Below, one piece after another: positions 44,612 through 56,906 of a DNA stretch of 64,000 bases (position 1 is its first letter; every line of letters starts with the position of its first letter). The notes under the pieces are model-generated. The model had not been told where the DNA came from. It saw nothing but the letters and a program-made list of their open reading frames with translations, and made no database searches. Origin of the DNA: Begonia masoniana (taxonomy: Eukaryota; Streptophyta; Magnoliopsida; Cucurbitales; Begoniaceae). The stretch spans positions 34,531,730-34,595,729 of the forward strand of contig CM039512.1 in NCBI GenBank assembly GCA_022432975.1, in the 5' to 3' direction. The position numbers and the translations under genes are program-made.

Positions 44612-46468
44612 GTCGTATTTGGAGTTTCGTGAGTTTTGGAAATGTGACTGTTTATGCCCGATTTTAATGTCGTGTGTTGTAGATTGGCTTAGGTGAACAA
44701 GGCTCACGGACAGTGCTTAGTGTGCTAAGGACCCGAAGTAAGTTCTCGTGACTTACTGTGGCCGATAGGCCTACACCATATGTCGTGTTTGGTTATCGAG
44801 GATTATTGGTGAAATGACTGTTTTATATGCTTTGGGTGGGTAGTTTAGGTTTAGTTGTCTCGTAGGATATGCTTTTGTGTTATTTTGATGGTACTCACGT
44901 TCTTTATGCTTACGTATGCACTTAATTGCTCATGCATCATCATTTTACAAACGACATGAAAAATGGATTTATACATGGATTTCATGAAAAAGGTAATGTA
45001 AGAAAGTAAAGTATCATAGTAAACAACCATAACATTGGGTTATCGGGGATGAGGTTCATACCTGGTGTTCCGTGGTGAGCGGGTTTTCCTCCCTTCAGAT
45101 GGTGCGAGCTATCTAATCGCTTGATGTGCCCTATCCATCTGCCGAGCATTTTTGATAACCATAGACTGACACGTACTAATAAATGAAATAACATGGACAG
45201 ACTATTTCATAGCATTGCATATACATGTTCATGCATAGACATTTACGTAGAATTTACTGAGATTTATCTCATAGGCGTCTTTATGGTGTAGGTAATCTCG
45301 AGTAAGGTGAGGCTGACGTTCCTTCACCCAACACACAAACAGGTTTGAGAAGAATGCTCGTGGGAGTGTGTTGAGCAATCGAGGTGACTTTTGACCCGTA
45401 AGAGGAAATGGTTAAGTATCTTGAGGTTTTTGGTTATTTTGGGCTGATGGGTGAGGATATAGAAATTTGTATAGAAAACTCATTTTAGGGTGGTTGGTAA
45501 CTGATTAGTTAGAGAATATTGATGTTTGACGTTTTCTAGATGAATTTATTGATAGAGATGTCTTTTGGATAGATTTGAGAACAAAGGCACAGAATGTCTA
45601 TTTTGATAGGTTATAGAGATGAGTCCACTGTCGAATCAGTGTATGTCTTTCCGCTGTTTTGTTAATATTGATGAATTTGATTTATGGATGTGTATTTTGG
45701 TGGATTGAGAAAAGTATGAGGTAGTAGTATTTTAGTATAGTTAGGGGAAAGGAGAAAGGAGAGGAGGAGTCGTGTGAAGAAGAAATAAGGAAGCAGCACT
45801 CTAGAATTAAAGTCCAGAGAGCTTGTCGATCGATCGTAGGGAGGGCGATCGATCGGCTGATGTTTTATGGGTGATTTTATCTAAGTCTCGCTAAGTGTTC
45901 TGACAAGGGGACGTCGTCCAATTTCATGGTCGAAGACGTCGTCCGAATTTGTGGTCAAAGACGTTGTCCAATTTTGCGAACAAAAATGTTAACCAATCAG
46001 TAAGCAATTCGACCGAAAACGTAGACCGATCTCATTACTGAGGCCACGTTGACTCATCTCATTACTGAGGCCACGTCGACCGATCTCATTACAGAGGCCA
46101 CATCGACCCATACTGTTCAATTTGATGAAATCCAAGAGGAAGCATTGTCTGCCGAAAGGAGTTGTCGACCCCCACTGTTCAATTTGATGAAACCCGAGAG
46201 GGAGTGTTAGTGTTCAATTTGATGAAACCCGAGAGGAAGTGTTGTCTGCCGAAAGTAGTTCATCGACCGATTTTCTTCAGTAGTTTGTTGACCGATTCTC
46301 TTCAGTAGTTCGGACAGAGACGGAAATGTAAAACCAAGACCCTAGTATGTCTTCCACTGAATGATGTTATTTGACTTCAAACGAGTACGATTAAAGGATG
46401 GAAATGAAAGTTAAAATTTTGTGAGATTTTCGGGAATAGTGACAATGGTAAATTTATGGGACGTTACA
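44612..46468 (+). mobile_element. 5'-truncated LTR fragment
   Basis: Plus orientation, ending GGGACGTTACA. A block at 44680-44790 matches 33300-33420 and 11560-11660 (GTAAGTT, GGCCGATAGGCCTACACC). A decayed hairpin cassette occurs at 45799-45855 (CTCTAGAATTAAAGTCCAGAG, two CGATCGATCG). Degenerate repeats of GACGTCGTCC and GAGGCCACG(T)CGAC fill 45910-46110. No gene seen. Confidence 0.65.
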
Positions 46469-47862
46469 GAGTTGGCTCCCGAGTTAGCACATGGACAGGT
46501 TTCTCTAAGTCTAGGGTGTTTGGCTCCCACTTCAAGTCTTCAAAATAGTCATCTCCTACGAAAAGAACAAACTTGTTATAAAGAGGGTCGAACAAGGACG
46601 CGACCTGAGCTCGAGATTATGTCATTGGCCCCCTTGGCATATCATCCTCCTAGGGTGATTGAAGATTTGACCTCAAATCCGAGGGTTCACCATTCTCCAG
46701 GCATCCTTCCTCTCTAGTGTATGGGGATAGGTTTTGGACATTGAAAGTGGCGGGATACTCCATAGTCTCCCTGTAACTCAAGCTTGTAAGCGTTATTGTT
46801 GATCTTTTCTATCACCTTGAATGGACCATTGGCTCTTGGGAGTAACTTAGACTTCCGTTGTTTGGGAAATTTTTCCTTCCTTAGGTGAAACCAAACTAGG
46901 TCCCCCTCATTGAAGATAATCTTCTTTCTCCCTCGGTTGGCTTGTCTGACATACATTTCGTTTTTCCTCAGAATGGTCTTTCTCACCTTCTCATGCATGC
47001 TCTTGACTTGCTCAACCTTGCTTGCTCCCATAAGGTATTTGAGTAGAGGAATGTATGCTTCTATTATAAGCAAACTCGATGTATGGAAGTTGAAAATCTC
47101 AATCGATGAGTCTCTTGCCCACTATGCTGCTCAACAAGGTGCCCAAGGTTCTATTTACAACCTCGATTTGGCCATCTGTTTGAGGGTGGAAGGATGTGCT
47201 AAACAGTAACTTGGTACCAAGCTTCTTCCATAGTGTTTTCCAAAAAGAGCTTAGGAACTTAGTGTCTCTATCTGACACGATAAATTTAGGAACTCCATGC
47301 AAACGCACCACTTCTTTGAAAAACAATTCAACTATGAGGATGGAGTCATCCGTCTTGAAGCAAGCTAAGAAATGTGTCATCTTTAAAACCGGTCTACAAC
47401 CACCATACTTGATTCCTTAGCCTGAGCGGTGCAAGGAAGTCTCAAAATAAAATCCATGTTAATTTGCACCCAAGGATGACTCAGCACGGGCAATGGCAAA
47501 TAGAGCCCTTGAGGAAGAACTCAGTTCTTGGCTTTCTTACAAATAATACACTTCTCTAATACTCGATGCACATCTCGTAGTAGATGAGGCCAATAGAAAT
47601 GCTCCTTGATCATTTCCAAAGTCTTCTTTTCTCCAAAATAACTAGATAAACCGCTACTATGAGCTTCCTTGATTAGGGATTCCCGAATGCCCCTACTAGG
47701 AACACACAATTTGCTTCTCTTGAAGAGGTAGCCATCTACTAAGTGGTAGTCACATTCGGTCGTGTCTTGACACTTTGCATACAAAGGGCCAAAGTCGTGA
47801 TTCTCAACATAACTATTTTTGATCCAATCGAAACAAAAAAATTTGGTGCTTAACTTGGTCAA
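46469..47862 (-). pseudogene. CRM-like element C: integrase and pol tail
   Basis: Minus strand. 47862-47521 encodes the integrase N-terminal zinc region (CHx-type IKEAHSSGLSSYFGE, CIICKKAKN). 47380-47099 encodes the core with [10 protein letters not shown] and [17 protein letters not shown] (Thr to Ile next to the catalytic Glu). 47073-46714 encodes the C-terminal region (NRGRKKIIFNEGDLVWFHLRK in parts, YKLELQGDYGVSRHF). The tail runs to 46469 with stops and would overlap an LTR starting at TGATATGCC (46644). The LTR fragment 44612-46468 cuts it. Frame changes between segments make it inactive. Confidence 0.8.
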
Positions 47863-49309
47863 AAGAACATACCGTCAAGATAAGGCGTCGACCACCACAT
47901 TAGTCTCTCCCTTTTTATATTTGATGATGTAAGGGTATCGTTCAAGGAACTCTACCCATTTGGCATCTCTCCTATTCAACTTGTCTTGGCTCTTTATGTG
48001 CTTGAGCTCTTGATGATTGATGTGGATGATGAATTCCTTGGAAATGAAATAATGTTCCTAGACTTCAAGAGCTCGAATGACGGCAAAACACTCCTTGTCA
48101 TATGTTGAATAGTTGAGGGTAGCTCCTTTAAGTTTCTCACTAAAATATGCAAGTGGTTTTCCCTCTTGCATGAGAAATGCTCTGATCCCAAACCCGGATG
48201 CGTCACATTCGACTTTGTTGAAATCAGGGAGCATAAGAACAGATGCATGACATAATTTCTCCTTTATCGAATCAAAGCTTTATTGGCAAGCTTGAGTCCA
48301 TTGAAACTCTTTTCCTTTCTTGGTACAATCAATAATAGGAGCCATAATCGAGCTAAAATCCTTGATGAACTTCCGATAGAAGGATGCTAATTGTGGAAAC
48401 TCCACACTTCTGAAATTCCTTTAGGAACTGGTCATTCCTTGATGGCTTCTATCTTAGACTCATCCACCTCCATACCATCCTTGGTGATGATGAAACCAAG
48501 AAAATACACCCTCTCTTGAGCAAAAGAACATTTCTTAAGATTCTCAAAAAGTTTGGCACTTCTAAGGGTTTCAAAAAGAGCTCTAAGATGTTCTAAGTGG
48601 GATGAAAAGTTTGAACTGTACACCAAAATGTCGACGAAGTAGACCACTATAAACTTGCTCAAAAACTCCTTGAGGACATAGTGTATAAGTCTCATAAAGG
48701 TGCTAGGAGCATTGGAAATGCCGAAAGGGCATCACTAGCCACTCGAAAAGCCCAAACTTGATCTTGAAAGTCGTCTTTCATTCATCCCCTTCCTTCAATC
48801 GTATTTGGTGATAGTCACTTTTCAAATCTACCTTTGAAAAATAGAAAGCTCCACTAAGCTCATCTAGCATATCTTCGAGCCTCGGAATAGGAAATCGGTA
48901 TTGATGGTGATTTGGTGATGGTTCGGCTATCCACACACATTCTCATTAAGTCATTCTTCTTTGGTATTAGAAGAGTAGGTACAGCACACAGGCTCATTGA
49001 TTCCTGGATGTAACCCTTCTCTAGCAACTCTTCCACTTGACTTTGCAACTCCTTAGTTTCCTCAGGATTCATTCTATAAGCGGGGCGATTTGGAAGTACA
49101 ACCCCCAGTTGTAGATCGACTTGGTGCTCAATACCCCGAAGGGGTGGTAGTCCTTGTGGTAGCTCTTCCAGAAACACATCTTCAAATTGATTCAAGAGAG
49201 CTCTAACTTCCATGGGAAGTTCTCCTAGCTCTTCCATCCTTTCCCGAAACAATATAAGAATGAGAGGCCCTCCTTCTAAGAGTGACTTCTTCAATTCCTT
49301 CTTGTACAT
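47863..49309 (-). pseudogene. CRM-like element C: reverse transcriptase and RNase H
   Basis: Minus strand. 49309-48860 holds the RT N-terminal part ([52 protein letters not shown]). 48695-48432 carries the catalytic box as YFVDILVYS, so the first of the two catalytic aspartates is Val. RNase H lies in 48430-47863 in broken frames ([14 protein letters not shown] and [12 protein letters not shown] signals on conceptual translation). At least four frame changes separate these parts. Confidence 0.8.
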
Positions 49310-49983
49310 GAAAAGATTGGATTTATCTTTTCATTTCCTCTTCACTTCTTCATCTTTGGCCACTTGTTCCAGCTTGAGTGGGGCTAGCTTAATCAATTTT
49401 CTCCCGAATTTCAAAGAGTAGAAATTGGAGTACTCATCATGAGTGACTCTCCTATCAAATTGTCACAGTCTTCCCAACAAAAGGTGGCTAGCACTCATAG
49501 GCACCACATCACATAGCACCTCATCTTTATAAACCCCCAATGGAAAATTCTATGCACACTGTTTTGGAAACTTTGACGTCGTCCCGATCATTCAACCACC
49601 TTAGCTTGTAAGAGCTTGAATGTGTAGTGGTCTCCAACCCAAGCTTGTCCACTAATTCAAGAGAAGCCATATTGGTACAACTTCCTCCATCGATAATGAG
49701 AGAGCAAACCTTCTCTTTGATCAAACAACGGCTATGAAAGATATTCTCTGGTTGACAATCTTCATCATTAGCCTTGGTTATGAGGGCTCTTCGGATAACC
49801 ATCAAGAGTGATCCCTCTTGTACATGAAAAACCTCCTCTTGACTTTCAAGGTTCTCACTAGAACATTCCTCTTGCACATCCTCGCTTACTACTTTACCGG
49901 TGCTCTCTTTAATAACTATTACTCTTCTATTGAAACATTGAGAAGTAATGTGTCCCAATCCAAGACATTTAAAACATTTGATT
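49310..49983 (-). pseudogene. CRM-like element C: zinc knuckle and protease
   Basis: Minus strand. 49983-49925 encodes the zinc knuckle end (GLGHITSQCFNRR). 49958-49527 is open for 143 codons, with an acidic linker (EDVQEECSSENLESQEE), LIKEKVCSLIID, the intact protease motif DGGSC, and YKLRWLNDRDDVKVSK. The protease C-half is visible to about 49400 in another frame (SHDEYSNFYSLKFGRK-like). Upstream gag is cut at 49984 by an LTR start. Confidence 0.75.
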
Positions 49984-50125
49984 TGTCACATCCTTACTTT
50001 TTCGTGTTAGAAAAATGTCGTAAAATTTAAATTTTTCTTTTACTTCAAAACTAGTATGTAACACCCAAAATTTCTTCATCATGTCCTTAATGTATTTTGT
50101 ATAAAAACTTGTTAAAAATATAATG
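49984..50125 (+). mobile_element. Two stacked LTR 5' ends
   Basis: TGTCACATCC at 49984 and TGTAACACCC at 50057 both look like LTR starts. Each is interrupted after 73 and 69 bp by the next insertion. Their continuations should lie in 53589-55740. The assignment is tentative. Confidence 0.4.
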
Positions 50126-51354
50126 TGTAACACCCAAGAAATTCGTTTTAGGAATTTCGAGCCTTAAGTTTTAAATATTGACATTTTAAGCGTTTTAGAG
50201 TTTTAAATTCGTGGAGAAAATAGAATAAGTCCAGATAACGAATGGGAAATTTCGTTAGAGCCTTAAGAATAAATAGAAATATTTGGAGAAATAAGGGAAT
50301 TTTGGAGAAGTTAAATCAATAGATGAAATAACGGTTTAAGTTAAAAGCTTAGTTAAGGATTTCTAGTAAGGGCATTTAGGTAATTTTAAGGTTAAAAGTT
50401 TAATAAAAGGCAAAGGCCTTCTCTCTCCTTCTCATTTCTCCTCTCCACGCACGGGCTCTCCTTCATTTAGGCGATTTTCCCTTCTCTTCCATCGCCATTT
50501 CCATCGTCGATCTCTTCCTCCATTTTAGGCGATTTCTTCCTTCGAGTTTCTTCAACAAAACGACGTACTAAGTAAGCTCTACGTTTTGGTTAAGTTATTT
50601 GTCGTTTTGGAGTGATTTTCGAGTTAGGGTTTGTGATGAAAATTAGGGTTTTTGTTAGAATTAGTTAGGGTTGTTTATTGGTTACTCATTGATGATGTAT
50701 TTATGATTTTTGAAGTTATTGGAGTTGATTAGTGGTGTTGGTGGAGGTTTAATGTTAAGATTAGGTTGTTGGAAATGTGGTTGAAAGACATTAATGGAGG
50801 TTTTGAAGTTGTGAGCATCAAGTGCTCGATAAAATGTCTAAATGAAGTGATTAAGAGTTTTTAGAAGAATTTGTCTTAGCTCGAGAAGACAGATTGTTTA
50901 ATTTGAGGTTCGTGAGTTGATATTAATGGTTTGTTGTTAAATGCCCTAGGTGACTCAAGCTTAAAGGACGGTGCTCGGCATATTTAGGACGCCAGGTAAG
51001 TGAGCGTTAGGCTTTCCGGCCACTAAGGCCCTACATCGTACAATGTTGATAATGTTGATTGTTGTGATGTGAGTGATAGTAAAGATTGGTGGAATACGGG
51101 TAGTTAAGAAAGGTAGATAGTTAAGTAGTGCCTTAGTCATGTTACTGTTTATGTGATAGGTTTTCCCTACGTGTATGTTACTGTTTATGTGATAGGTTTT
51201 CCCTACGTGCATGTTACTGTTTATGTGATAGGTTTTCCCTATGTGTATGTCTCCTCATGCATCATGTTTTAGTAAAATGTATATGAACTGTTTATGACAT
51301 GATTTTATGAAAAGGTTAATGAAAGAATGATGTATGGTTCTCACGGGAGTAAAT

Positions 51355-52487
51355 GGATGGTTCTCACGGGAGTGAATGGATGTTCTCACGGGACTATGTT
51401 TTCACGGGGATATGTTTTTCACGGGACTATATGAATGTTTTCACGGGACTATATGAATGTTTTCACGGGACTATATGAATGTTTTCACGGGACTATATGA
51501 ATGTTTTCACGGGACTATATGAATGTTTTCACGGGACTATATGAATGTTTTCACGGGACTATATGAATGTTTTCACGGGACTATATGAATGTTTTCACGG
51601 GACTATATGAATGTTTTCACGGGACTATATGAATGTTTTCACGGGACTATATGAATGTTTTCACGGGACTATATGAATGTTTTCACGGGACTATATGAAT
51701 GTTTTCACGGGACTATATGAATGTTTTCACGGGACTATATGAATGTTTTCACGGGACTATATGAATGTTTTCACGGGACTATATGAATGTTTTCACGGGA
51801 CTATATGAATGTTTTCACGGGACTATATGAATGTTTTCACGGGACTATATGAATGTTTTCACGGGACTATATGAATGTTTTCACGGGACTATATGAATGT
51901 TTTCACGGGACTATATGAATGTTTTCACGGGACTATATGAATGTTTTCACGGGACTATATGAATGTTTTCACGGGACTATATGAATGTTTTCACGGGACT
52001 ATATGAATGTTTTCACGGGACTATATGAATGTTTTCACGGGACTATATGAATGTTTTCACGGGACTATATGAATGTTTTCACGGGACTATATGAATGTTT
52101 TCACGGGACTATATGAATGTTTTCACGGGACTATATGAATGTTTTCACGGGACTATATGAATGTTTTCACGGGACTATATGAATGTTTTCACGGGACTAT
52201 ATGAATGTTTTCACGGGACTATATGAATGTTTTCACGGGACTATATGAATGTTTTCACGGGACTATATGAATGTTTTCACGGGACTATATGAATGTTTTC
52301 ACGGGACTATATGAATGTTTTCACGGGACTATATGAATGTTTTCACGGGACTATATGAATGTTTTCACGGGACTATATGAATGTTTTCACGGGACTATAT
52401 GAATGTTTTCACGGGATTCACGGGACTATATGAATGTTTTCACGGGACTATATGAATGTTTTCACGGGACTAAATGGATGTTGTTTT
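51355..52487 (+). repeat. 22-bp minisatellite, about 48 copies
   Basis: Unit GGGACTATATGAATGTTTTC plus AC. Starts at 51423 and 52391 are exactly 44 periods apart. A 9-bp partial unit occurs at 52413-52421, and decayed units lie at the left edge (51355-51420). On the minus strand the unit (CCCGTGAAAACATT...) aligns with the 23-bp unit at 37102-40873 (CCCGTGAGAAACAT...), so the two arrays share an ancestor. Confidence 0.97.
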
Positions 52488-53248
52488 TATGAATAAGGAA
52501 AGATGTTTTACGAAACGAAACCGTTTTATAAATGTCATGCATATAGGTAATGTTATGTTTAGCACGCTCCTTACTAAGCATTAGGCTTAATGTAGTTATT
52601 GTATGATGTAGGTGACGAGAACGAAGGTGAGGAACCACCTTACGATGATCAAGTGTAGCAGTCGATGGGCGGAGCTCGGGACAGCGGAGCGTGTTTTGGC
52701 AGGATTGATTGTCTAACGGTTAGAAGTTTTGAGAGATTTTGGGGAAATGTTTGGGATTTATGATGAAATGTATGAACTTTGGTATGATTTGGGATGTTAT
52801 AGGGAAATTGATGGATTGTTAATACATTTAGATACGCTTTAGGGTGTTTGGAGATCGTATAGTGTTTTGGATGTTTTGGTGTTTTCTGACAGGGAGGATA
52901 TGTTAAACTTTTAAATAGAACCACGCGGTTCGCTTTTATAAGAATTTGTTTATGTTTAAAGAGAATTGTGTCGGTTGAGAGTGTTCGAGTAAATGTTATG
53001 GTTGGAGAATATTTGTGATGATTGTGAAAGTTTTGGGTGAGAAGGGAGAAGAAATTATAGAGGGTTGTGTGTTATGTGCTTGGTTATGTATGTGAGGTGT
53101 TAGGTGTGGAAGAGAAGAAAAGAAATAGAAGTGGGAGAAGGGTGAGAGTGTGTGTGAGTCGTGCGCAGGGCAAAAGAGAAAGGGCACAAGAGAAAGAAAA
53201 GAATCCAGAGAGTTTGGCGTTCGAGCGCGGGTTTGATGGCGCCGGGTC

Positions 53249-53359
53249 GCAGACTTCTCTGGTTTTCCAGAGAAGACTGCGTTCGGGCGCAGGAAGGGCT
53301 GCGCCCGAACGCCGGCGCCCAACAAAGGGGCGCCCAGTCGGCCATTGCCTGGCCGACTG
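53249..53359 (+). repeat. Hairpin cassette in solo LTR 50126-53588
   Basis: 53249-53280 (14-bp arms around CTTCTCTGG / CCAGAGAAG, one mismatch, loop TTTT); 53279-53312 (13-bp perfect arms GCGTTCGGGCGCA / TGCGCCCGAACGC, loop 8); 53335-53359 (10-bp perfect arms CAGTCGGCCA / TGGCCGACTG, loop 5). Same location and CTCTGG/CCAGAG theme as in other LTRs, but with a GC-rich core. Confidence 0.93.
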
Positions 53360-53588
53360 TGCGGCCATGATGGGGGCGCTCGGGTGCCTGTTCTTAGGCG
53401 TTCGTGCGCCCCTCAATTGTTTGGGACAAAGTCCCTTTTTGCCCTCCCTTTCTATGGCCGATAGTTTAAGTTGTTTTAACAGTTTTAAATATGGTTTTAT
53501 ATGTTTTAAGTTTAGCTTAAATTATAAAAAAAAAAAAAAAAAAAAAAAGAAGAGAGAAAATGTGACATCACGGGTACGGGTCGTGACA

Positions 53589-55740
53589 TAATGTACCTTT
53601 CCATGGAGTTTAGTGTTAGAAAAGATGAAAGAAATAAATACAAGAAGTAATAAAAAGGGGAGATGTTGGTTGAAAAGTCAACCAAAATAAAGTAAAGAAG
53701 AAAACTTAAAACCTACGTTGAAGAGCATTTGGAGAAGGGAATGAAGGAACTACATGCAGTTTAGGGGTTTGTAAGGGGAAAATGAAAAGTAAATCACTTG
53801 GCTAAGGTTAAAACACATCATCTTTTCATTAAACCTAATAAAACTAATGCATTCTTCCTCTTCTTCCCCCACATTTTCTTCTTTTTCTCCACCTCCATTG
53901 TTGCTCCATCTTTCATGCCAAGTTCTTAAATCTTTGAAGATTATCAAGGTAATACAAGTTTGTCTTTATGGTTTAGCCATTTATGAGGAAAGAACTTAAG
54001 TTTTAGAAAATTTTTGAAGGTTTGATAAACCTGCGGGAGATGCACAAGAAATTTCCATTTAGTTGCTGTATTTTCTTTTTATTGGATGGTTATTCTTACT
54101 GTTATTCATATTGGTGGGTTTTATGGAAAGAAATTTTGATAGAGTTGTGATTAATGGATATTTTAAAACTAACGTGATGTCCAAATTTTGAGGATCTTTC
54201 TGCAATTTTCTTGGTTTATGCTAACATATGTTAGAAATTTATTCTAAGGGTTTGAATGGATAGACAATGGAAAACTATACATGTTAGAAAAATATTTAGA
54301 AACTAGGTCAAGAAATCGGCTAAACAGGGCAGTCCACGATTTTTGAATTTCTGACATTAATTTTGATTCTCTTTTTATAAATTGATGGCTCTATGATAAA
54401 CTAGACATCTTAAGGTTTAATTTGACTGTTGAATCATTGAAATTAGAAAAGAATTGGTTAAGTTATGAATTTTAAAATTATTGGGCAAAAACTGGAAAAT
54501 TTCAGTGGGCAATTTGATTTTTTGTTTTTCTACTTTGTTTCCGATTTTTTTTTATAAATGGATGATTGTATGTTAAACTAGACATTTTAAGGATTCTATA
54601 GCATGTTGAATCATCAAATTCGGACGAGTATACGAAAAGTTACGAAATTTTGAATTTAGGCAAAAATGATAAACCGAATTATGGGCATGCTACTGTTTTG
54701 GTGCGTTTCCCGATTCTAACTTGTTGAACTCTTTTGATGGGAAATAATAGACACCTTAATGAGTCTATGGGCTTTGGAATCGAAGCGTTTTGATATGTAT
54801 AGCATTAGTTATGAATTTTCGAAGTTGGCTCTAGTTTAAGTTAAAATCCGAGATTTGTTGAATGTATTGAATTGTTGGATTGTTTTGATTCTAAACTAGT
54901 TGGATGGACGTATATTTAATGTTTCGATGTTTTGGATGTTCCATTTGAGCCATAGAACCTTGCTTAGTCATTTTGGGTAATTAGACATAATCGTTAAATT
55001 GGATATGTAAGCTTGATTAAGATCATGATTTGAGTTGGTGGTTGTAGATTGGACTTATTGGATTGGATTAGTTGATTAAAATCTTGTTATTGTTGAAGTT
55101 ATGAATACGCTTTGTGGTTTTGAATGTTAAGACTATATATTGATCTTTAAGGTTATATGTTATAGGTTTCGAATCGAAGGAACTGACAAGTGACCTTAAA
55201 TTGCCAAGGACTCCAGGTAATATTATATTGCATGTATTTGGCCCTTAAAGCCTACATCACAAAGATACTAGGTTTTATATGTTTTAAGGGGTACACTGAT
55301 GGGTAGTTAGGTTATTAGAACATATTTTATGTTAAGAATTGTTGTATTGTTATATGTCTTGAGGACTTGTCTATGTTATGCATCGAGGATTGTCTTTTTT
55401 ATGAAGTCTTTATTATGAAATATGTTATATGAGTCTATGGGCTTTGGAATCGAAGCGTTTCGATATGTATAGTATTAGTTATGAATTTTCGAAGTTGGCT
55501 CTAGTTTTACGTTAAAATCCGAGATTTTTTGAATGTATTGAATTATTGGGTTGTTTTGATTCTAAACTAGTTGGATGGACGTATATTTAATGCTTCGATG
55601 TTTTGGATGTTCAATTTGAGTCATAGAACCTTGCTTAGTCATTTTGGGTAATTGGACGGAATCGTTAAATTGGATATGTAAGCTTGATTAAGATCATGAT
55701 TTGAGTTGGTGGTTGTAGATTGGACTTGTTGGATTAGGTT
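53589..55740 (+). mobile_element. Remainder of outer LTR(s), no genes
   Basis: AT-rich, non-coding. A pyrimidine-rich leader-like stretch (53840-53940) and a CAGGTAATATTATATTGCAT block (55214) with GGCCCTTAAAGCCTACATC (55240) correspond to the U3 block of the other LTRs. An internal tandem duplication (54761 and 55431, period 670) is cut at 55740 by element D. Confidence 0.55.
54761..55740 (+). repeat. 670-bp internal tandem duplication (second copy partial)
   Basis: GAGTCTATGGGCTTTGGAAT begins both 54761 and 55431. The second copy runs about 310 bp to the element D LTR. Scattered substitutions show it is older than the 8148-bp duplication that contains it. Confidence 0.9.
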
Positions 55741-56000
55741 TGTAACACCCCTAATACCGTACCCGTATTTCCCGTATTATTATTATTATTTTTTTTTATA
55801 CTTAAATAAACTCTAAGCGGAACCTAAACCGAAATCGAAATCAGGATCGAAATCGGAATTGAAATCTAACCTTGAAATCATTTAAAACAAACACTTAATA
55901 ACTAAATAGCATTTAAACTATTTAATAAAAATAACTTAAAACAAATCAGAAAAAGGGGAGGGCAAAACGGTCCGCCCTGAAAACAAATAAGGCAGCGACC

Positions 56001-56320
56001 AGTCGCTGCTACATGCAGCGACTGTGCGCTGCATCGCTGAGCCGTGGCAGCGATCGATCTCTGCGCTGCAGCAGAGATCGATCGCTGCATTACATTATGC
56101 AACAGCGATCGATCTCTGCTGCACAGCAGAGATCGATCGCTGCATTGCTTTATAGCAACAGCGATCGATCTCTGCTCTGCAGCAGAGATCGATCGCTGCA
56201 TTGCTTCACAGCAAGCAGCGATCCAGTTCCCTCACACCTGCTTCCAGTTCCTTCAAACCCTTCAACACTCTATGCATCAAACACTTCAATTAGCTCTCTG
56301 GAATCCGATTTCCAGAGAGC
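56001..56320 (-). repeat. Hairpin cassette in element D LTR, with 56-bp hairpin triplication
   Basis: 56001-56023 (AGTCGCTGC / GCAGCGACT); 56047-56088 (18-bp arms), 56103-56142 (19-bp arms) and 56159-56198 (18-bp arms), all with CAGCGATCGATCTCTGC, spaced exactly 56 bp apart; 56293-56320 (GCTCTCTGGAA / TTCCAGAGAGC, loop 6). The last hairpin is almost the same as 20710-20738. In element orientation it precedes the variable hairpins, which end about 260 bp before the LTR end. Confidence 0.95.
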
Positions 56321-56865
56321 AAAACTTCTATTGTTTTACACCTAAAATCACAATAAACTTATAACTCATCCATCCAATTAAACGTATTCTAAACTCAATT
56401 AGCTTACAGCAGACTTTGCGAAGTCCAACTGCGTGGATAGCTCTAAAAACCGAGCTATCCGTAACAACCTAAACCAATCAAAACATTTTCAAAACATTCG
56501 GCAAACAGTTTAAACCAAAGCGTTTTACATACAATTACCAAAATGTTATCTAACCTCTATCCAGAACCAAGCACCCTAATATGTTCTATACAGTTTATCA
56601 TCAATCCAAAATGTCTCAAAAACCCCCAAAACCTTTACGTACATCCCCCACGGGTCAAAACGCGCCTCGACTGCCCAGCGCACTCCCACGGGCCATCATC
56701 CATCAACTGCCTCAGACATCAGAAGGAGAAACGTCGTCCCCACCTGGATCTACGTCACCTACAACGTCACCCACACCATACAGACATCTATGAGATAATT
56801 AAATCTCAGTAAGCTTCGTAAATGCAGATGCATGCGTGCGTGTGCCATTCAGAAAACATGCTCAG

Positions 56866-56906
56866 ATTCAGATACAGAAACAGATACAGATACAGATTCA
56901 GATTCA
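56866..56906 (+). repeat. CAGATA/CAGATT hexamer repeat
   Basis: About six units of CAGATW with one CAGAAA variant, inside the element D LTR. Confidence 0.8.

Larger units (their letters stand above)
50126..53588 (+). mobile_element. Solo LTR with minisatellite (TSD TAATG), 3.46 kb
   Basis: Starts TGTAACACCCAAG, ends GGGTCGTGACA, and TAATG is repeated at 50121-50125 and 53589-53593. Same family as 36782-42066. It contains a conserved U3 block (50990-51050), a 22-bp array (51355-52487), a hairpin cassette (53249-53359) and an A-run near the end. No protein-coding region; open frames at 53067-53591 overlap the hairpins and are treated as chance. Confidence 0.9.

Noticed and set aside
53067..53591. 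174-codon open frame (and antisense frames) in the solo LTR
   Set aside because: It runs through GC-rich hairpins and a poly-A run in an LTR. No homology or domain signs.
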